From Diaporthe sp. PMI_573 (lineage: Eukaryota; Ascomycota; Sordariomycetes; Diaporthales; Diaporthaceae): a stretch of 64,000 nucleotides of DNA. The notes beneath the pieces were generated by a model. The model had not been told where the DNA came from. It saw only the letters and a program-made list of their open reading frames with translations, and did no database searches. Location: contig JAJTUP010000017.1 of NCBI GenBank assembly GCA_021399435.1, positions 372,001 to 436,000 of the forward strand. The letters are read 5' to 3'. Shown piece after piece: positions 22,515 to 33,019 of the stretch (within the stretch, counting starts at the first letter, position 1; each line of letters opens with the position of its first letter). Both the position numbers and the translations under genes were made by a program.

Positions 22515-24023
22515 ATGAGTCCAATCTTTTGCACAAATGTTAATGAACCCTTCCTTCTGGACGATGGCAGCAATCAAGGCAGCTTCCGATATCCGCATTT
22601 TGATGCCACCGAACAACACCTTTTTGGCAGTCACATTGGAGACAGCCTTTCTTTTGGATTCTCGGGTGAAATGGAGCCGACTTTCATGTCGCTCTCCGGC
22701 GCTATCGACGAACAGCTTGGACCAATCCTGCCATTTCGCTCCGCTTCGGATCCGACCACGAAGAATCCACCTGCATGTTCAGAGGAACAGGGCTCATCTC
22801 CTATACAGAACGAAGATTCGATGACGCGCGGAATCAGAGCAAGCCCTGACTGGAGAGAGACCTACGAATCACCAAATAGGCAAGGGGGAGTGCTATCGCC
22901 AACTGCCGACTTCTGTGAGCAAACTATGGCTACACACGTGGATGAGGGCATTGGCCTCAAAACAACAACCAGCCCTTTGCCAAACTGGGTCTGGCCTCAG
23001 ACATCGGAGAGCACAGATGGCACGGATAGAAACGGTCTTGGGAATACGTCCTTGTCTGAGCTGCAGCGTCTTCCTGTCGAGCCGCGCAATGATATGTGCG
23101 GTTGCCACTGCCCAATCTGCAAGCAACAATTCAAACGACGAGACAACGTAAAGCCACACGTGAGGAGGAAACATCCAGAAATTTACGATGGTCTCTATTC
23201 TATGTCGAACACCAAACCAACACAGTCGATTGCCGCACCTGCACATCTCCCTTCGACCCGAGATGAATTTACACCATCCTGGACCTCAGAGCTGAGAATT
23301 CCAACGCCAGATTTCCTCCAACCTGATGTCGCTTTCTCAAGGAGTGGTGTAGCAACCCAGAAGAGATCTCTTGATAGCGCCTTCCCAGGTGATCAGGATA
23401 TTCTAGATGGTTCGGACAGCCGATGTTCCCCGCGCTTCAAGGACAGCCATTATGACCAGACACGCTCGTTTGCGTGCCCCTTCTCCAAGAGCAATCCCTT
23501 CCAATACCGGAAGTGCTTGGGACTCACATTACAACGGCCCAAAGATGTGAAGCAGCACATCTACCGGTATCATACGAAGCCTGATTATTACTGTGCTAGT
23601 TGCTATAAAGTCTTTCAGACCGCCACAGACCGCGATGGACACAGCCGAAAGCGCGTGTGCGAGAGTTTGGACGGCCCGATGTTGCCGAAGTTCCAAGGGA
23701 TCACGGAGGAGCAGAAGAAGTTACTGAACAAGAAGTTGCCACGGGACTCAAACGTGGAGAAACAGTGGTATCAAATCTATGACATCCTTTTCCCAGGCGC
23801 TGATAGGCCTATATCGCCATACGTTGGGAATTGTTTGGAGGACGTGGTGCCTTTGCTTCGGCACAGGTGGAACACCCAGGGCCACAAAATCATGGAACGC
23901 GCCCCGGACGGGGTCAGCCATGACCAGCTGAGGTGTGCCATAGACTTGTTCCTTGACAGCTTGGAAGGCGAGACGTTGGAGTATGACACGGATGACAGTT
24001 CGATCTGCGCGTTTCCTGCGTAA
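22515..24023 (+). CDS. ZnF3-A: protein with C2H2 finger plus CPF-type tandem finger, module copy A
   Basis: One exon, 502 residues from the ATG at 22515, chosen because M-S-P-I-F-C-T-N-V aligns with M-D-P-S-F-R-S-N-V of copy B. Residues 1-190 are acidic, Ser-rich and probably disordered. A classical C2H2 finger spans 199-220: C-P-I-C, 12 residues, H215, four residues, H220. The CPF-type pair spans 321-382: C321 (A-C-P-F), C334, H348 and H353 (in R-P-K-D-V-K-Q-H-I-Y-R), then C360-x2-C363, H376 and C382. A conserved tail follows (W-Y-Q-I-Y-D-I-L-F-P; S-P-Y-V-G-N-C-L-E-D; L-F-L-D-S-L-E-G-E-T) and ends acidic. This is the best candidate in the module for a sequence-specific DNA-binding factor. 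Paralog: 41677-43260. Confidence 0.83.
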   Translation: MSPIFCTNVNEPFLLDDGSNQGSFRYPHFDATEQHLFGSHIGDSLSFGFSGEMEPTFMSLSGAIDEQLGPILPFRSASDPTTKNPPACSEEQGSSPIQNEDSMTRGIRASPDWRETYESPNRQGGVLSPTADFCEQTMATHVDEGIGLKTTTSPLPNWVWPQTSESTDGTDRNGLGNTSLSELQRLPVEPRNDMCGCHCPICKQQFKRRDNVKPHVRRKHPEIYDGLYSMSNTKPTQSIAAPAHLPSTRDEFTPSWTSELRIPTPDFLQPDVAFSRSGVATQKRSLDSAFPGDQDILDGSDSRCSPRFKDSHYDQTRSFACPFSKSNPFQYRKCLGLTLQRPKDVKQHIYRYHTKPDYYCASCYKVFQTATDRDGHSRKRVCESLDGPMLPKFQGITEEQKKLLNKKLPRDSNVEKQWYQIYDILFPGADRPISPYVGNCLEDVVPLLRHRWNTQGHKIMERAPDGVSHDQLRCAIDLFLDSLEGETLEYDTDDSSICAFPA

Positions 24024-24488
24024 CCTCGGAAGGAAAATGATGGTCAACGATTGCAATGCTCTCTTTTATCATAATAATACGGTGGCTAGCATTTGGGAAG
24101 TGTACGATTAATGACATAGAATTGGTAGATGATATCCCATTCAACTGTTGCCTGATCGTAGCCCGGCATTAAAATCCCAACCCCCCCCCCAAACTCCTCA
24201 TAGTTCTCCACCCGTGCAGCTTGTGGTGTTGAAAACGAAATTCACGGCAGATAGTGTAGCTGGTAATAGTATATGGCATCTTTAGTGTTTGGGTATTGTA
24301 AACAACCATTTCATTTTGCCGGCTGATGAATGCCGCGAATAAATTGCTGTGTGGGAGCAATGTCACTGACGGATAATGCGCGAGGAACAATTGGAACCCC
24401 TTTTCAAGGAGACGTTGAAGGCCATTGTGGCTGTATACCTGCAAATAACCATGCATATCTGGTATTCCTTTGAGAATAAGAGATCAGC
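24024..24488. other. Convergent intergenic ZnF3-A / DUF6594-A
   Basis: Two 3' UTRs presumably meet here. A C-run of about 11 bases lies at 24180-24190. No gene was seen. Confidence 0.35.
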
Positions 24489-25642
24489 TCAGGCAACCTG
24501 AGAAAGAAGCCCGCTCATGACAGCGCTGTAGGCGCAAATAAAGATGATCTGTCGTGCTTCGTCTGGCTCGACAATCCGGGCAAAAACACTGACCAAGAAG
24601 CACATCACTAAGATCAAAACCATTCTCACGGTTCGATTGGTATCGAAATAGGTAAGACAAGCCAAGGGTAATATAAGAAAAATACAGATTCCGACCAAGA
24701 GAACAACTCCCACGATCCAAGAAAGGACCGCATCCTCATATCGTAGAAGTTGTAAATCGTCAGTGTCCATTGTGCTAGACTGGAATGGGCGCTATATCTG
24801 GGATCAGTGTCTTTTCGATTGAACACTATAGGAATCTTACAAGGCTGGGATGGAGTCACCGACAAGGATGATACGACCTATCTTTGTGATTGGTGTGAGA
24901 ACTTTGACGAGTCTCTCGAGAGGGCCCTTTGGCAAAGACAGCATTCGAAATTCGTGCCATTCTATCTCCCTATACGTATCAAGTTGGCCGCTTGAGCGCT
25001 GTTCAAGCCACAGACGTAATTGATCAAGGCTTGACTCCTCTGGGGCCTTAATATTATCGACTATCTTCCCATTCACCCAAGCCGCATCTAAGTGTCTATT
25101 ATTAGTTGTGAGGTCGATCAATAGACCGGGATGTGGTGGACCTACCGTATTGAGCCATGCTTTCTGCAAGCCTCGACATCAGGATCGCCAGCCTCTCTGC
25201 ACTACCTGTCAGAGGCTGCTTCGACGGCCTTTCCGCCTCACAGGCCTCCAAATCCTCCCTCAGAGCTTGTATCTCCTTGCTCAGTCGTGAAATAAGTTCG
25301 GCTCGAAACTCAAGGGCGAGCGAACGTTCCACTGAGAATCCCGGGTAAAAGGCAAAGCGGCGATCGTAGTCTTTCACCCGGGCAAGTCCAAAGGGGCCAC
25401 TAGCCTGTTCTGAGAGGAATACAGTCAGCGGAAAATGATAATTCCCAAATGTAGCTTCTCATACCGAGAGAATCACTCTCTGGCTCCGCATGAGCCACTG
25501 GAGCCTGCTTCTGATCCATTGGCCCCGAGACACGCGGTATGATTTCTCGACGGGCTTGTGTCTTTGCATCCTCCGAGGAGCACCCACTTGCAAAACACTC
25601 CCCTCTTTCAGCCTTGTCGATTTCCGAGGTTTCAGTGAACAT
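24489..25642 (-). CDS. DUF6594-like membrane protein, module copy A
   Basis: Exons 25642-25465, 25409-25146 and 25087 to about 24864, then about 24791-24489; roughly 322 residues. The first two introns are firm (joins D-S-L-E-Q-A-S-G-P-F-G and A-Q-Y-D-A-A-W-V-N-G-K). The last intron is ambiguous. The acceptor at 24792 shared with copy B needs a weak GTCGGT donor, while a GTAAGA donor at 24840 with an acceptor at 24775 also keeps frame (324 residues). The N-terminal part is hydrophilic, then comes Y-D-R-R-F-A-F-Y-P-G-F, a helical region with leucine heptads, and three C-terminal membrane segments (starting near L-S-W-I-V-G-V-V-L-L-V, V-L-I-L-V-M-C-F-L, I-I-F-I-C-A-Y-S-A-V). This layout fits the fungal DUF6594 family, whose function is unknown. 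It is the only clear membrane protein of the module. Confidence 0.78.
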
Positions 25643-26515
25643 GATGAGTATGAGGTAGCAAATAATACATCAAACCACGCGATTCGTAGAAGCAAATTTC
25701 CCCGAGTAATCAGTCCAAGGGCCGGCTTTCTTATATATTCTACAACGAGGCACATTCAAGCACTTTAACGTTGCTTGGTAAGGCGTTTTTGGAGCAGAGC
25801 GGCCCTGGACCGCACCTTTGCTGATTGCGTTTTGTTAGGCATGATTGCAGGGCCGCAGCCTGCATATGGTGCTCGATGTGGTGGTCCGGGATATCATTTC
25901 ACTGGCCCGGGAATACGCCGGCAAAAGCTTGACATGAAGGTTGGTATTCAAACATTGCATTCTCAATGATTCATTTGCAACCGGAGTTTTTTCATAATTA
26001 CATCGCTATATACAATATATTTTCATCCTTCGCCTTTCTTTCTCAAGACAATGTCCGTCTTCCGATATGTACTGGGGTTTGGATCAGAGCATATTCCTAA
26101 CTTGAATTGACCCAGAAGTGGATATGAAGAAAGTCAATACATTTAGAAATCAGAGACAAATGTATCCACTCCAAATGCAATATGCCGGATTCGCGAAGAC
26201 CAACGAACTGTGGAATACCGAAAGTGGTGTCTGTAAGAGGCTCCTTCGATCAGAGTCTATCATCATCTAGTCAGCAACTAGCTAACCAGTGCCGCCGCCC
26301 CCTTCAAGCAGTAAAATAAGACAAGAGCGCAACGCACCTTGATGGGACAGCAATAGCCTGTTTCAGCTCTCCGGCTTCTAACTGTGTTCGCGAGAAACAG
26401 AAGTCTGGTTCTAGTCATGTCAGATAAGGTCAAGCGGCATGGCCAAGGTCAGAAACGTACGGAGGGTCTGCAGCATATCAAGCAAAGCTGCCTTGATGAA
26501 CAGCTGGTATTCCTG
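25643..26515. other. Intergenic upstream of DUF6594-A
   Basis: Presumably holds the DUF6594-A promoter and the 3' region of the short ORF. A GTACGTTTCTG element (minus strand, 26450-26460) is conserved in copy B and looks like a splice donor downstream of the short-ORF stop. No clear palindrome of the module type was found here. Confidence 0.35.
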
Positions 26516-26608
26516 CTACTTAGGCTTTGGTGGCGGTTTTGGCTTTATAACCAGAGTCCCGTGGCCATTTCCCTTGCAGTCAACATTGCTAGAGGGAGGA
26601 CGGAGCAT
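26516..26608 (-). CDS. Conserved short ORF / last exon of a small protein, module copy A
   Basis: The minus strand encodes 30 residues from an ATG at 26608 to TAG at 26516: a Pro/Ser start, then S-N-V-D-C-K-G-N-G-H-G-T-L-V-I, then a K-P-rich end (K-P-K-P-P-P-K-P-K). Copy B (45622-45708) encodes the same 15-residue core. The two cores differ at six nucleotides, all in third codon positions and all silent, which points to selection on this frame. It may be a complete small protein or the last exon of one whose first exon begins at an ATG at 26923 (M-S-N-T-Y-T-N-D-R), also recognisable in copy B. The intron boundaries could not be fixed. No known family was recognised. Confidence 0.55.
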   Translation of the reverse strand: MLRPPSSNVDCKGNGHGTLVIKPKPPPKPK

Positions 26609-26923
26609 CTCGTCTTTGAATTGCCTTCCTTGCGTGGTCTGTTTGTTGGGAAATCGAGGGAGGGCTTCAGGCGCGTTCTCGGTCGATTCTTAACTGCGTT
26701 TAAGGTGTGATGGACTACCAGAGACCTCGCGAAAACGGTGAAAGATGTTGCTGTACGAAGGTGGCAGGTCTGGTTTGTCGTGAGATCCAGAGCGTCGTGC
26801 AAAGACGTGAAGGACGTGTCGCAGAAGAACAACGGTTCTGGCGATGATGAGAAACTTTGCTCGGTCGGTGATTCGATTGTGGCCAACGCTGTCGGACCGA
26901 TCATTCGTATAAGTATTCGACAT

Positions 26924-28098
26924 TGTGGTAGCCGCAAGTGCGCAAACTTCGAGGTAGTTGTCTGGAGTGGTCCGCCGCCGCCGGCTAGTTGTGGAGTTCC
27001 ACGCTGAAAAGGAGTTGAGAAGCCGATGAAAACGCTGAGTAAATATAGAGGATGACGTCTTGAAGTCTGAAAATAGGAACAGCCTCTACTCGCTTAATTA
27101 ATGGAAGAGCGAGCAATGACACGTGGACGCGCCGCTGTTCCGAGAGTCGGCGGTCTAGTTACTTCACGCAAATGCGATTCAAAGACCAGTCTCGTCTTCG
27201 GCTGAAGACGAAAACGGGTCGGAACACAAAAGTAACCACACCGCTGAACCGAGCGACCTGGGTCGCTGGGGAGAAGAATCCGACTCTGAACGCGCCAGGA
27301 GGACAATCGTGGTGGCGTCAATGGGACGCTAACAATGCCCACCAGCAACCGGTAACCACTAAGAGTGGGCCCAGTACTGCCGTCTGGACGGAATTCTCTA
27401 CTAGTTCTGTGGCTTTGTCCATGACCGGCTGCCGAGAACTGTGGCAATAACTGGGGCCGGTCGACCATCCCCGCAGTTTCTGTCAACAGTTAAAGGTTTC
27501 TCGCAGCATACAGTCAGCAGAGGCGGGTGCCAGAAAGTAACAGACAACCAACCTGCAGGCTGTCTAGGCCTAGACCGCTACTCTGTAAGAGGCACAGAGG
27601 CAAATCGCGATTTGTCTCCTGTTAAGCCTTGTGACCGGCTGGTTGTAAAATCCTATCTCTCATCAGCCGCTTTTGCAACGTCTTTTTCTTGTGCTAAGGA
27701 TTTCCCGTTGATTCCTCCTCGATTTTTACCGCGTGCAAACGATGACTTTGCCGTGTGTATCTGTCCGCTCGGTTCATTCATTTTCACCTGTGTCATGATG
27801 TCCTCATTCGAGCCCAGAAGGTATGCTAATGCGGCCCAGGTACCGGAAGTCAGTGGTCTGAATGACGCCGGTCTGGAGTCCGACATGTGAGCGGCGCTGT
27901 TTACGGAAGAAAAGGGTCAATTGATCGCCTTTCCAAGCTATTTAATACCACATTGCTGACTCAAAATCGCATTTTACGAGAAGATGATTGGGCTTTTGAA
28001 AGAATTGATTGACTGCACTTGTGGATCTACAACTGAGAGACCGCGTTGGCGGTTGGGACAGCTTGCGTGTCACGAAAATTCGTCGAGTCCGTCTATCA
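26924..28098. promoter_or_regulatory. Upstream region of short ORF, end of module copy A
   Basis: Similar to 46017-46650 in copy B in several blocks, including GACACGTGGAC near 27118 and 46186 and a GAGACCGCGTT-type block near 28037. Similarity ends at about 28.06 kb. A G-run lies at about 28114-28126, just at the broken end of the NLR remnant. No further gene was seen. Confidence 0.5.
27162..27180. promoter_or_regulatory. Module palindrome, short-ORF-A upstream
   Basis: CTTCACGCAAATGCGATTC matches the copy-B site at 46223 in 16 of 19 positions. Confidence 0.6.
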
Positions 28099-29416
28099 TC
28101 AAGGCAATACATGCGGGGGGGGGGGGTTCTCTGCCTCGACTAATCTCTTGAACGTCCTCTTCAATTCATGGTAGGTGGGAAAGTCGGCCCAATATCTGCC
28201 CATAATGAATCGATCTAGGAACAACAACTCTGCAAACTCACCACAACGATCGATAATGTCGTACATAAGAGTTCTCAAAAGTCCGTGCAGAAATTTCTGC
28301 AGAGAGTCTTGAGCTTGACTCCAGAAGTAGTAGTTAGCAGTGACGAGCTTGCGATCGCCTGCCCAGGTCTTGAAAGCCTGTCTTGTGCGGTCGTCCCCAG
28401 CCAAGAATTTCATTAAGGTGCTTTTGCCTGGCCCAGCGCGACCGCTGACCCAAAAGACGCCGTTTTGGCCTGCCATCCATCTCATGAATGTGCAGCTTGA
28501 TAGGCCTTTGTCCTTGCCGTCCGAGTAAATCCACTCGAAGGTCTGGTAGTGTGCGGATTTGATGTCATCCAATCTGTCTGCTATTCGTGAGAACCACAGA
28601 GCGCTTGAAATCTTTTCAATGACTTCTGGGACATATTTGCTTTTCTCTAATCGCCCAGGCTGGCTAACAGCCTGCATATCTCGGAGGGCGTTCATTTGCT
28701 TGTGATGGTGCTGAATTGCCAAAGACTTTGCCTCCTGGTGCTGCTTGTTTGAGTGTCAAAGAGCTTCCCCAAGTTTTTGGTTCAAGTCCGCAGTGCGACT
28801 GTCAATTCTTTCTGCGTGGCCTCAGAGCCGATTGATATTGCTTGGATCAGCCTTTGGGTGTTGTTGTCAAGCGCTTTGATCCGAGAGCTATCTGTCAGAG
28901 CTCGCAGATCCACCTTGGCCTTAATAAAGATAATGACATGGAACTGGAGCTCGCCTCGAATGATGCTGAGCCTTTCGGACTCTTATTTCAGCTTTCTTTC
29001 ACCCCATTTTGCGACGATGGCGTGCCGGAGGCTGTTCCACACAGAGGCACCAGGTTGTGGCCCAGCCAGGCTCTGCTGGATATCGGCGGCAATTATGATA
29101 GCTTCATCAGCTAATTCCTCCAGTAGCTGGTTGGGCGCGTCGTTAGTAAAATTCCCGCATGGCCTCGCTGGTCGTTAGTGGCCACTTGACCGGCCGCTGG
29201 GGAGCTTGGACTGCCGGGAAGTCCAGCCTCCTCTGCTCTGGCTGCCTTGAGTTTGGCACAGCATGATAGAAGGTCTTCTGACACAAGACGTCGGTCGGAC
29301 CTTGTGACCGTGTCGCCACGGCTGCGAATCTCGGACGCAGCGGAGAGAATATTTAAGGAAAAGTCAACCACGGTCAAGATGTTGACTGCTAACGAAAAAG
29401 CAGAGATTGGGTCCAT
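28099..29416 (-). pseudogene. Broken NLR (NACHT/STAND) gene
   Basis: Starting at an ATG at 29416, the minus strand encodes a typical fungal NLR N-terminus (M-D-P-I-S-A-F-S-L-A-V-N-I-L). It then runs through a helical linker that needs a frame change near 29150 and contains in-frame stops near 28975 and 28785. It reaches a still-open block at 28722-28099 with G-R-A-G-P-G-K-S-T-L-M-K-F-L, a Walker A P-loop, preceded by G-V-F-W-V-S. The NACHT domain stops soon after (R-L-V-E-A-E-N) at a G-run, exactly where similarity of the neighbouring module ends. Repeat domains are missing. Intact relatives are nucleotide-driven switches in heterokaryon incompatibility and immunity; this one cannot be functional as read. 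Confidence 0.8.
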
Positions 29417-30586
29417 CGTCTGCGGTGTAGTGAGGCCTGCTGAGAATAACCAAGGTCGAAGAGCGTGCATGATTCTGCTATTTTCTGCGGGGTGATAGAT
29501 CTTAGTCGAAGTGCCAGCATGCATGTCGTTTGGGTAGTTTTTCCACAAGCCTTCAGAAGCAGCTACAAATGTAGATAGAGGCAGGGGGAGGGCAGTGCTG
29601 GCAATGACCGCCAAGCAGCAGGCTGCAGCAAGATCGACATGATGACATTTAGTGACTCAAGCTACTTGAACGGTGAATAACAGGTCTCAGTATTCTATAA
29701 CATTATGCTCACAGCAATGCCAATTTACAGATTGTACTTAATTGAGTTTATCGCGATGATAAAGAGCACGGTTGGGTTGCATCGGCCTTGGAGGCTTTGT
29801 CAGGCCAACTCATGACACTGGCGTGGTATGGAGAGATCCCGTAGCCGAGTTTGCCCACTCAAATCTTAGTTATTCCCGCTGTCCCCGTTGGCGTCTCACT
29901 CAAGGTAAATCAGGACCTATTAAACATCATCAGCTGCAGCTTTAGTCCTGCTACGAAATGGGCCATTACCGAGGACTAGCCCTACAGTTGCCAAGACGCG
30001 CGATAGCTCACGTTAATCCAGCCAACCCGTGGGATTCTCTACCCTGCAGGACGGAAGTTGATTCCTTACCAGGTCTAGAAGATTACCCACACCCTTCTAG
30101 TTCAATGTGATCGTGGGCCAATTGTGCAACACTCAAGATTTTGTTAAGGCCTAGCCCTACAAGATATGAGTTCTCAAGACGTTCCAGGCCCCCGTATCGA
30201 CATACAGATTTATATACTATATCAGACTGCAGTCTCGCCCGATTTCGTTTTACTTGACAGACCTCGAGAAGCACGTAACTCATAATTGAAACGTTGTTCT
30301 CGCTGTCAGGGATTCTCATCAAGACCCTGAATATCTTGTTCGGCCTAGAACGCTCTTGGTGGGACTCAAGGCGGTGTCTGTTGGCTCGGTAGTCTCCACG
30401 CCAGGGGGCATACAAAACGCTGCTCAGTTGCCGGTGTGACATGTCCTGGAAGTGAGATATCAGAAACTTGCTTTACGCCTTTTATTCTTGCCTACTTTGC
30501 AACTCATCAGCAGCCTCGACTGTGCTTCTCTCCGATCATAGACGAAATTTCATCGTAACCAAGAAAGCCGACTTGGTAGCTTCAAG
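29417..30586. other. Intergenic, about 1.2 kb
   Basis: A minus-strand open frame at 30083-30442 has no recognisable domain and is left uncalled. No repeat or RNA gene was seen. Confidence 0.3.
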
Positions 30587-30889
30587 ATGAATTATTTATC
30601 TGGCGGGCGAAAGCCGGCCGTAGAGATGGTCCTAGGTGATCGAGTGCGACCACTGCACTTTTTTTTTGAGAATAACCTTCTCGTGAAGGGGAATAATATG
30701 TCTGGTTTGGCTGTCTTCGACGAGGTGCTCGATCCGGAGGCGCTTCGAGAGGCTTTGGAGAATGTTTTCAAGGGGCCCGGGTGGGAGAGGCTCGGGGGGC
30801 GGTTGAAAACGAATGTCAGTATTGGTTACATCTTGAGAGCTCGCAAAGATCCTGCAGTTTCCCTAGTTCTGGAGAGCATGATTGGCTGA
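30587..30889 (+). pseudogene. Acyltransferase N-terminal fragment
   Basis: The frame reads D-R-V-R-P-L-H-F-F-F-E-N-N, then V-F-D-E-V-L-D-P-E-A-L-R-E-A-L-E and W-E-R-L-G-G-R-L-K-T-N. This is the usual beginning of fungal BAHD-like/trichothecene 3-O-acetyltransferase-type transferases. After K-T-N the family text is lost and the frame ends at 100 residues, far short of the usual 450-550. The H-x3-D catalytic motif is absent. A C-terminal fragment of the same type lies 16 kb away at 46661-47658. Confidence 0.55.
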
Positions 30890-31739
30890 GTTGTTTGTTA
30901 AGCCTTGTTTGCCTAAGATTATTATTGGAAGTATTTTACAGATAATAGAGGGCCTCCCCTTGGTACAGGGTACTATACAGTGAGCCCTCCACTTGTGGTC
31001 TCATGGAATGGTAATGCAAGGGCTAAGAGGAGTGCCAACATGCTGTGCTTGAGTGTCCATTGCATTTTATATCCGTTGCTGCCAGCTGTAGTGGTCGACA
31101 GTGGTTCATCCCTGCAGGACAGAAGATTTGTGATGGACAAAAAGAGCATTCATGTAAGAGGTATCAACATGGTGGCTGCCTAGAAGAATTTGTTTCTTAA
31201 GAGGAAACGTCCGTTTGAAGACATTGGAGTTGGATAGCTCCGTGGCCACCATCCTAACTCAATCCGCCTGTGCCACAGGCTCGGCTTGAAAACAAGACAT
31301 CTGGCAAATTGGCGACAAAGTCCTGGGTGCTATTCCTCCGTGCAAAAAGAACCTACCGGTAGAGATCGAGGTACAGACAGTACTTGTAGCTAGCCAGCCC
31401 AGCTGTTTGATGGGGTGGGGTCTAGAAGAAGTGGATCCGGGCTGGTCCTAGCCCAGCCTTGTTCACTTGAAAGCTGCAAACGCTTGTTGTTGACTTGGCT
31501 GCACTTACACTTTCTCCCCCCCCCCACTGCCTTGAATCTTGCCTGCCGTATGCACCATAGTGGGACGTGCACCGTGGCTTGTGCGTCTGCCCTTACTTTC
31601 CCCCATTGCCTTTCAAAGGTCGACCTTTGCACTCAGCGGCGACGACAAACAACAACTCTTCTGCCGACCATCACACCACCCATCTCTTATCATCACAAAC
31701 AACACATTGTCCACAAAGCCAAACAAACGTACTTGCATC
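30890..31739. other. Intergenic and leader of the small membrane-protein gene
   Basis: No gene was seen in 30890-31500. From about 31510 the plus strand is C-rich and then CA/CT-rich up to the ATG at 31740, typical of a fungal promoter and leader. Confidence 0.4.
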
Positions 31740-32267
31740 ATGGGATTCTTCCAGGTCGGAGTCCAGGTCACCCGCTTGGCCAAAGACCCAGACAACCCAA
31801 ACAAGGAGCCCGTTCCTCCTCCTCTTTTCCGCCCTGGAACCCTCTTGTTCAGCCCAGACTCGGACATGGCGAATCACAACAAGGACACGATGGCCAGCAA
31901 TGTCAATGCAACTCATGATGCAGATGCCAAGGGTATGTAATTCTGTTGTTATTGTTTTTTTTTTTTTTTAAAAAAAAAACCATTTACTGACAAAGATGGT
32001 ACAGGCCCCGGCAACAAGCTTAACACCAACACTGCCAGCATCTCTGCCGGCACCTGGAATGCCCACATCGGAACTGCCTTTTGCTCCGATCCCTTTGTCA
32101 GGTACCAGATGCTCACGGGCGCCTTGATTGGCATGTGCGGCGTCAGCGCCGTCAGCATTATGCACCACACCCCCTCCCCCTCTATCCTATGTACCGCCAC
32201 ATCCTGGATCGCCATAATGGCTGGCGCTACACTACTGGCCAAGCCCAAGGACGAGCGTCGCATGTAA
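31740..32267 (+). CDS. Small hypothetical membrane protein
   Basis: Two exons, 31740-31932 and 32005-32267, give 151 residues. The intron begins GTATGT, contains a T-run followed by an A-run, and ends TACAG; the join reads D-A-K-G-P-G-N-K-L-N. The N-terminal half is polar with P-x repeats. The C-terminal half has two hydrophobic segments (L-T-G-A-L-I-G-M-C-G-V-S-A-V and A-T-S-W-I-A-I-M-A-G-A-T-L-L-A) and ends in a basic K-P-K-D-E-R-R-M. No family was recognised. The pyrimidine-rich leader and good splice signals argue that it is a real gene. Confidence 0.6.
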
Positions 32268-33019
32268 TGTGCTGGTGCTGATTCTGGTGCTGTCAGGGGC
32301 ATAAGCAAGAGTATGTGTTCTTGCCGTCTCCTTTTCTTGCCTTACCTCGCTTCTCTGGCCTTGTCCGTACTTACCAACAGGAAACATGACAGATATCCAA
32401 GGCCCTTTAGGTCAATGGCAACCCCACCTACGATTCGGCAGACAGACTCAGAAACAGCACATCTCACTCCCCGACACGGCTCTTTCTTCTCCGGTCTTTG
32501 GCACTTTTCAAGCGAGGGGTTTGGTTGATTCATTGGTTTCTTTCTTATACCCACACATGTTACAGAATTGAAAGGACTACAGAATTGCAAGGGGGGCTAT
32601 GGGTTCCGATCATATAGCAACCAGGCAGACATCACTCCACTACCCACAAATTGACTCGTTGATGATTATTTTTGTCTTTCTTTCTTGTTTTCGTCTTCCT
32701 TTTCTCTCTCACTCTTCCTACTCAGAAGTACATATATGAACACAGCCACGGCTGAATTGGCCAGGCCTAAGGGACTGCCTGTCCTGCAACGGTGATTTGG
32801 TGGTGGGGAAGCTGCGAGATGGAGTTTGTTAACGTGTAGTTGAGGCTGGGGCAGATGGCTGGCGGACTAAAAACCCCAAGAGGATGGGTGTCAGATTCTG
32901 TGAACATTAAACACATGAGTGCCCAGTATTTCGAATCCATAACTTGGCAGTGGGAGTGACCAGCCTGTGAAGCCTTGACTATGTGCCTTCATGGACCATG
33001 GAGCAGTTCTATAAGTTCC
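32268..33019. other. Intergenic, about 750 bp
   Basis: CT-rich patches near 32660-32720; otherwise nothing recognisable. Confidence 0.3.

Noticed and set aside
30083..30442. Minus-strand open frame of 119 codons
   Set aside because: No recognisable domain, splice pairing or conserved context; could be a remnant but unsupported.
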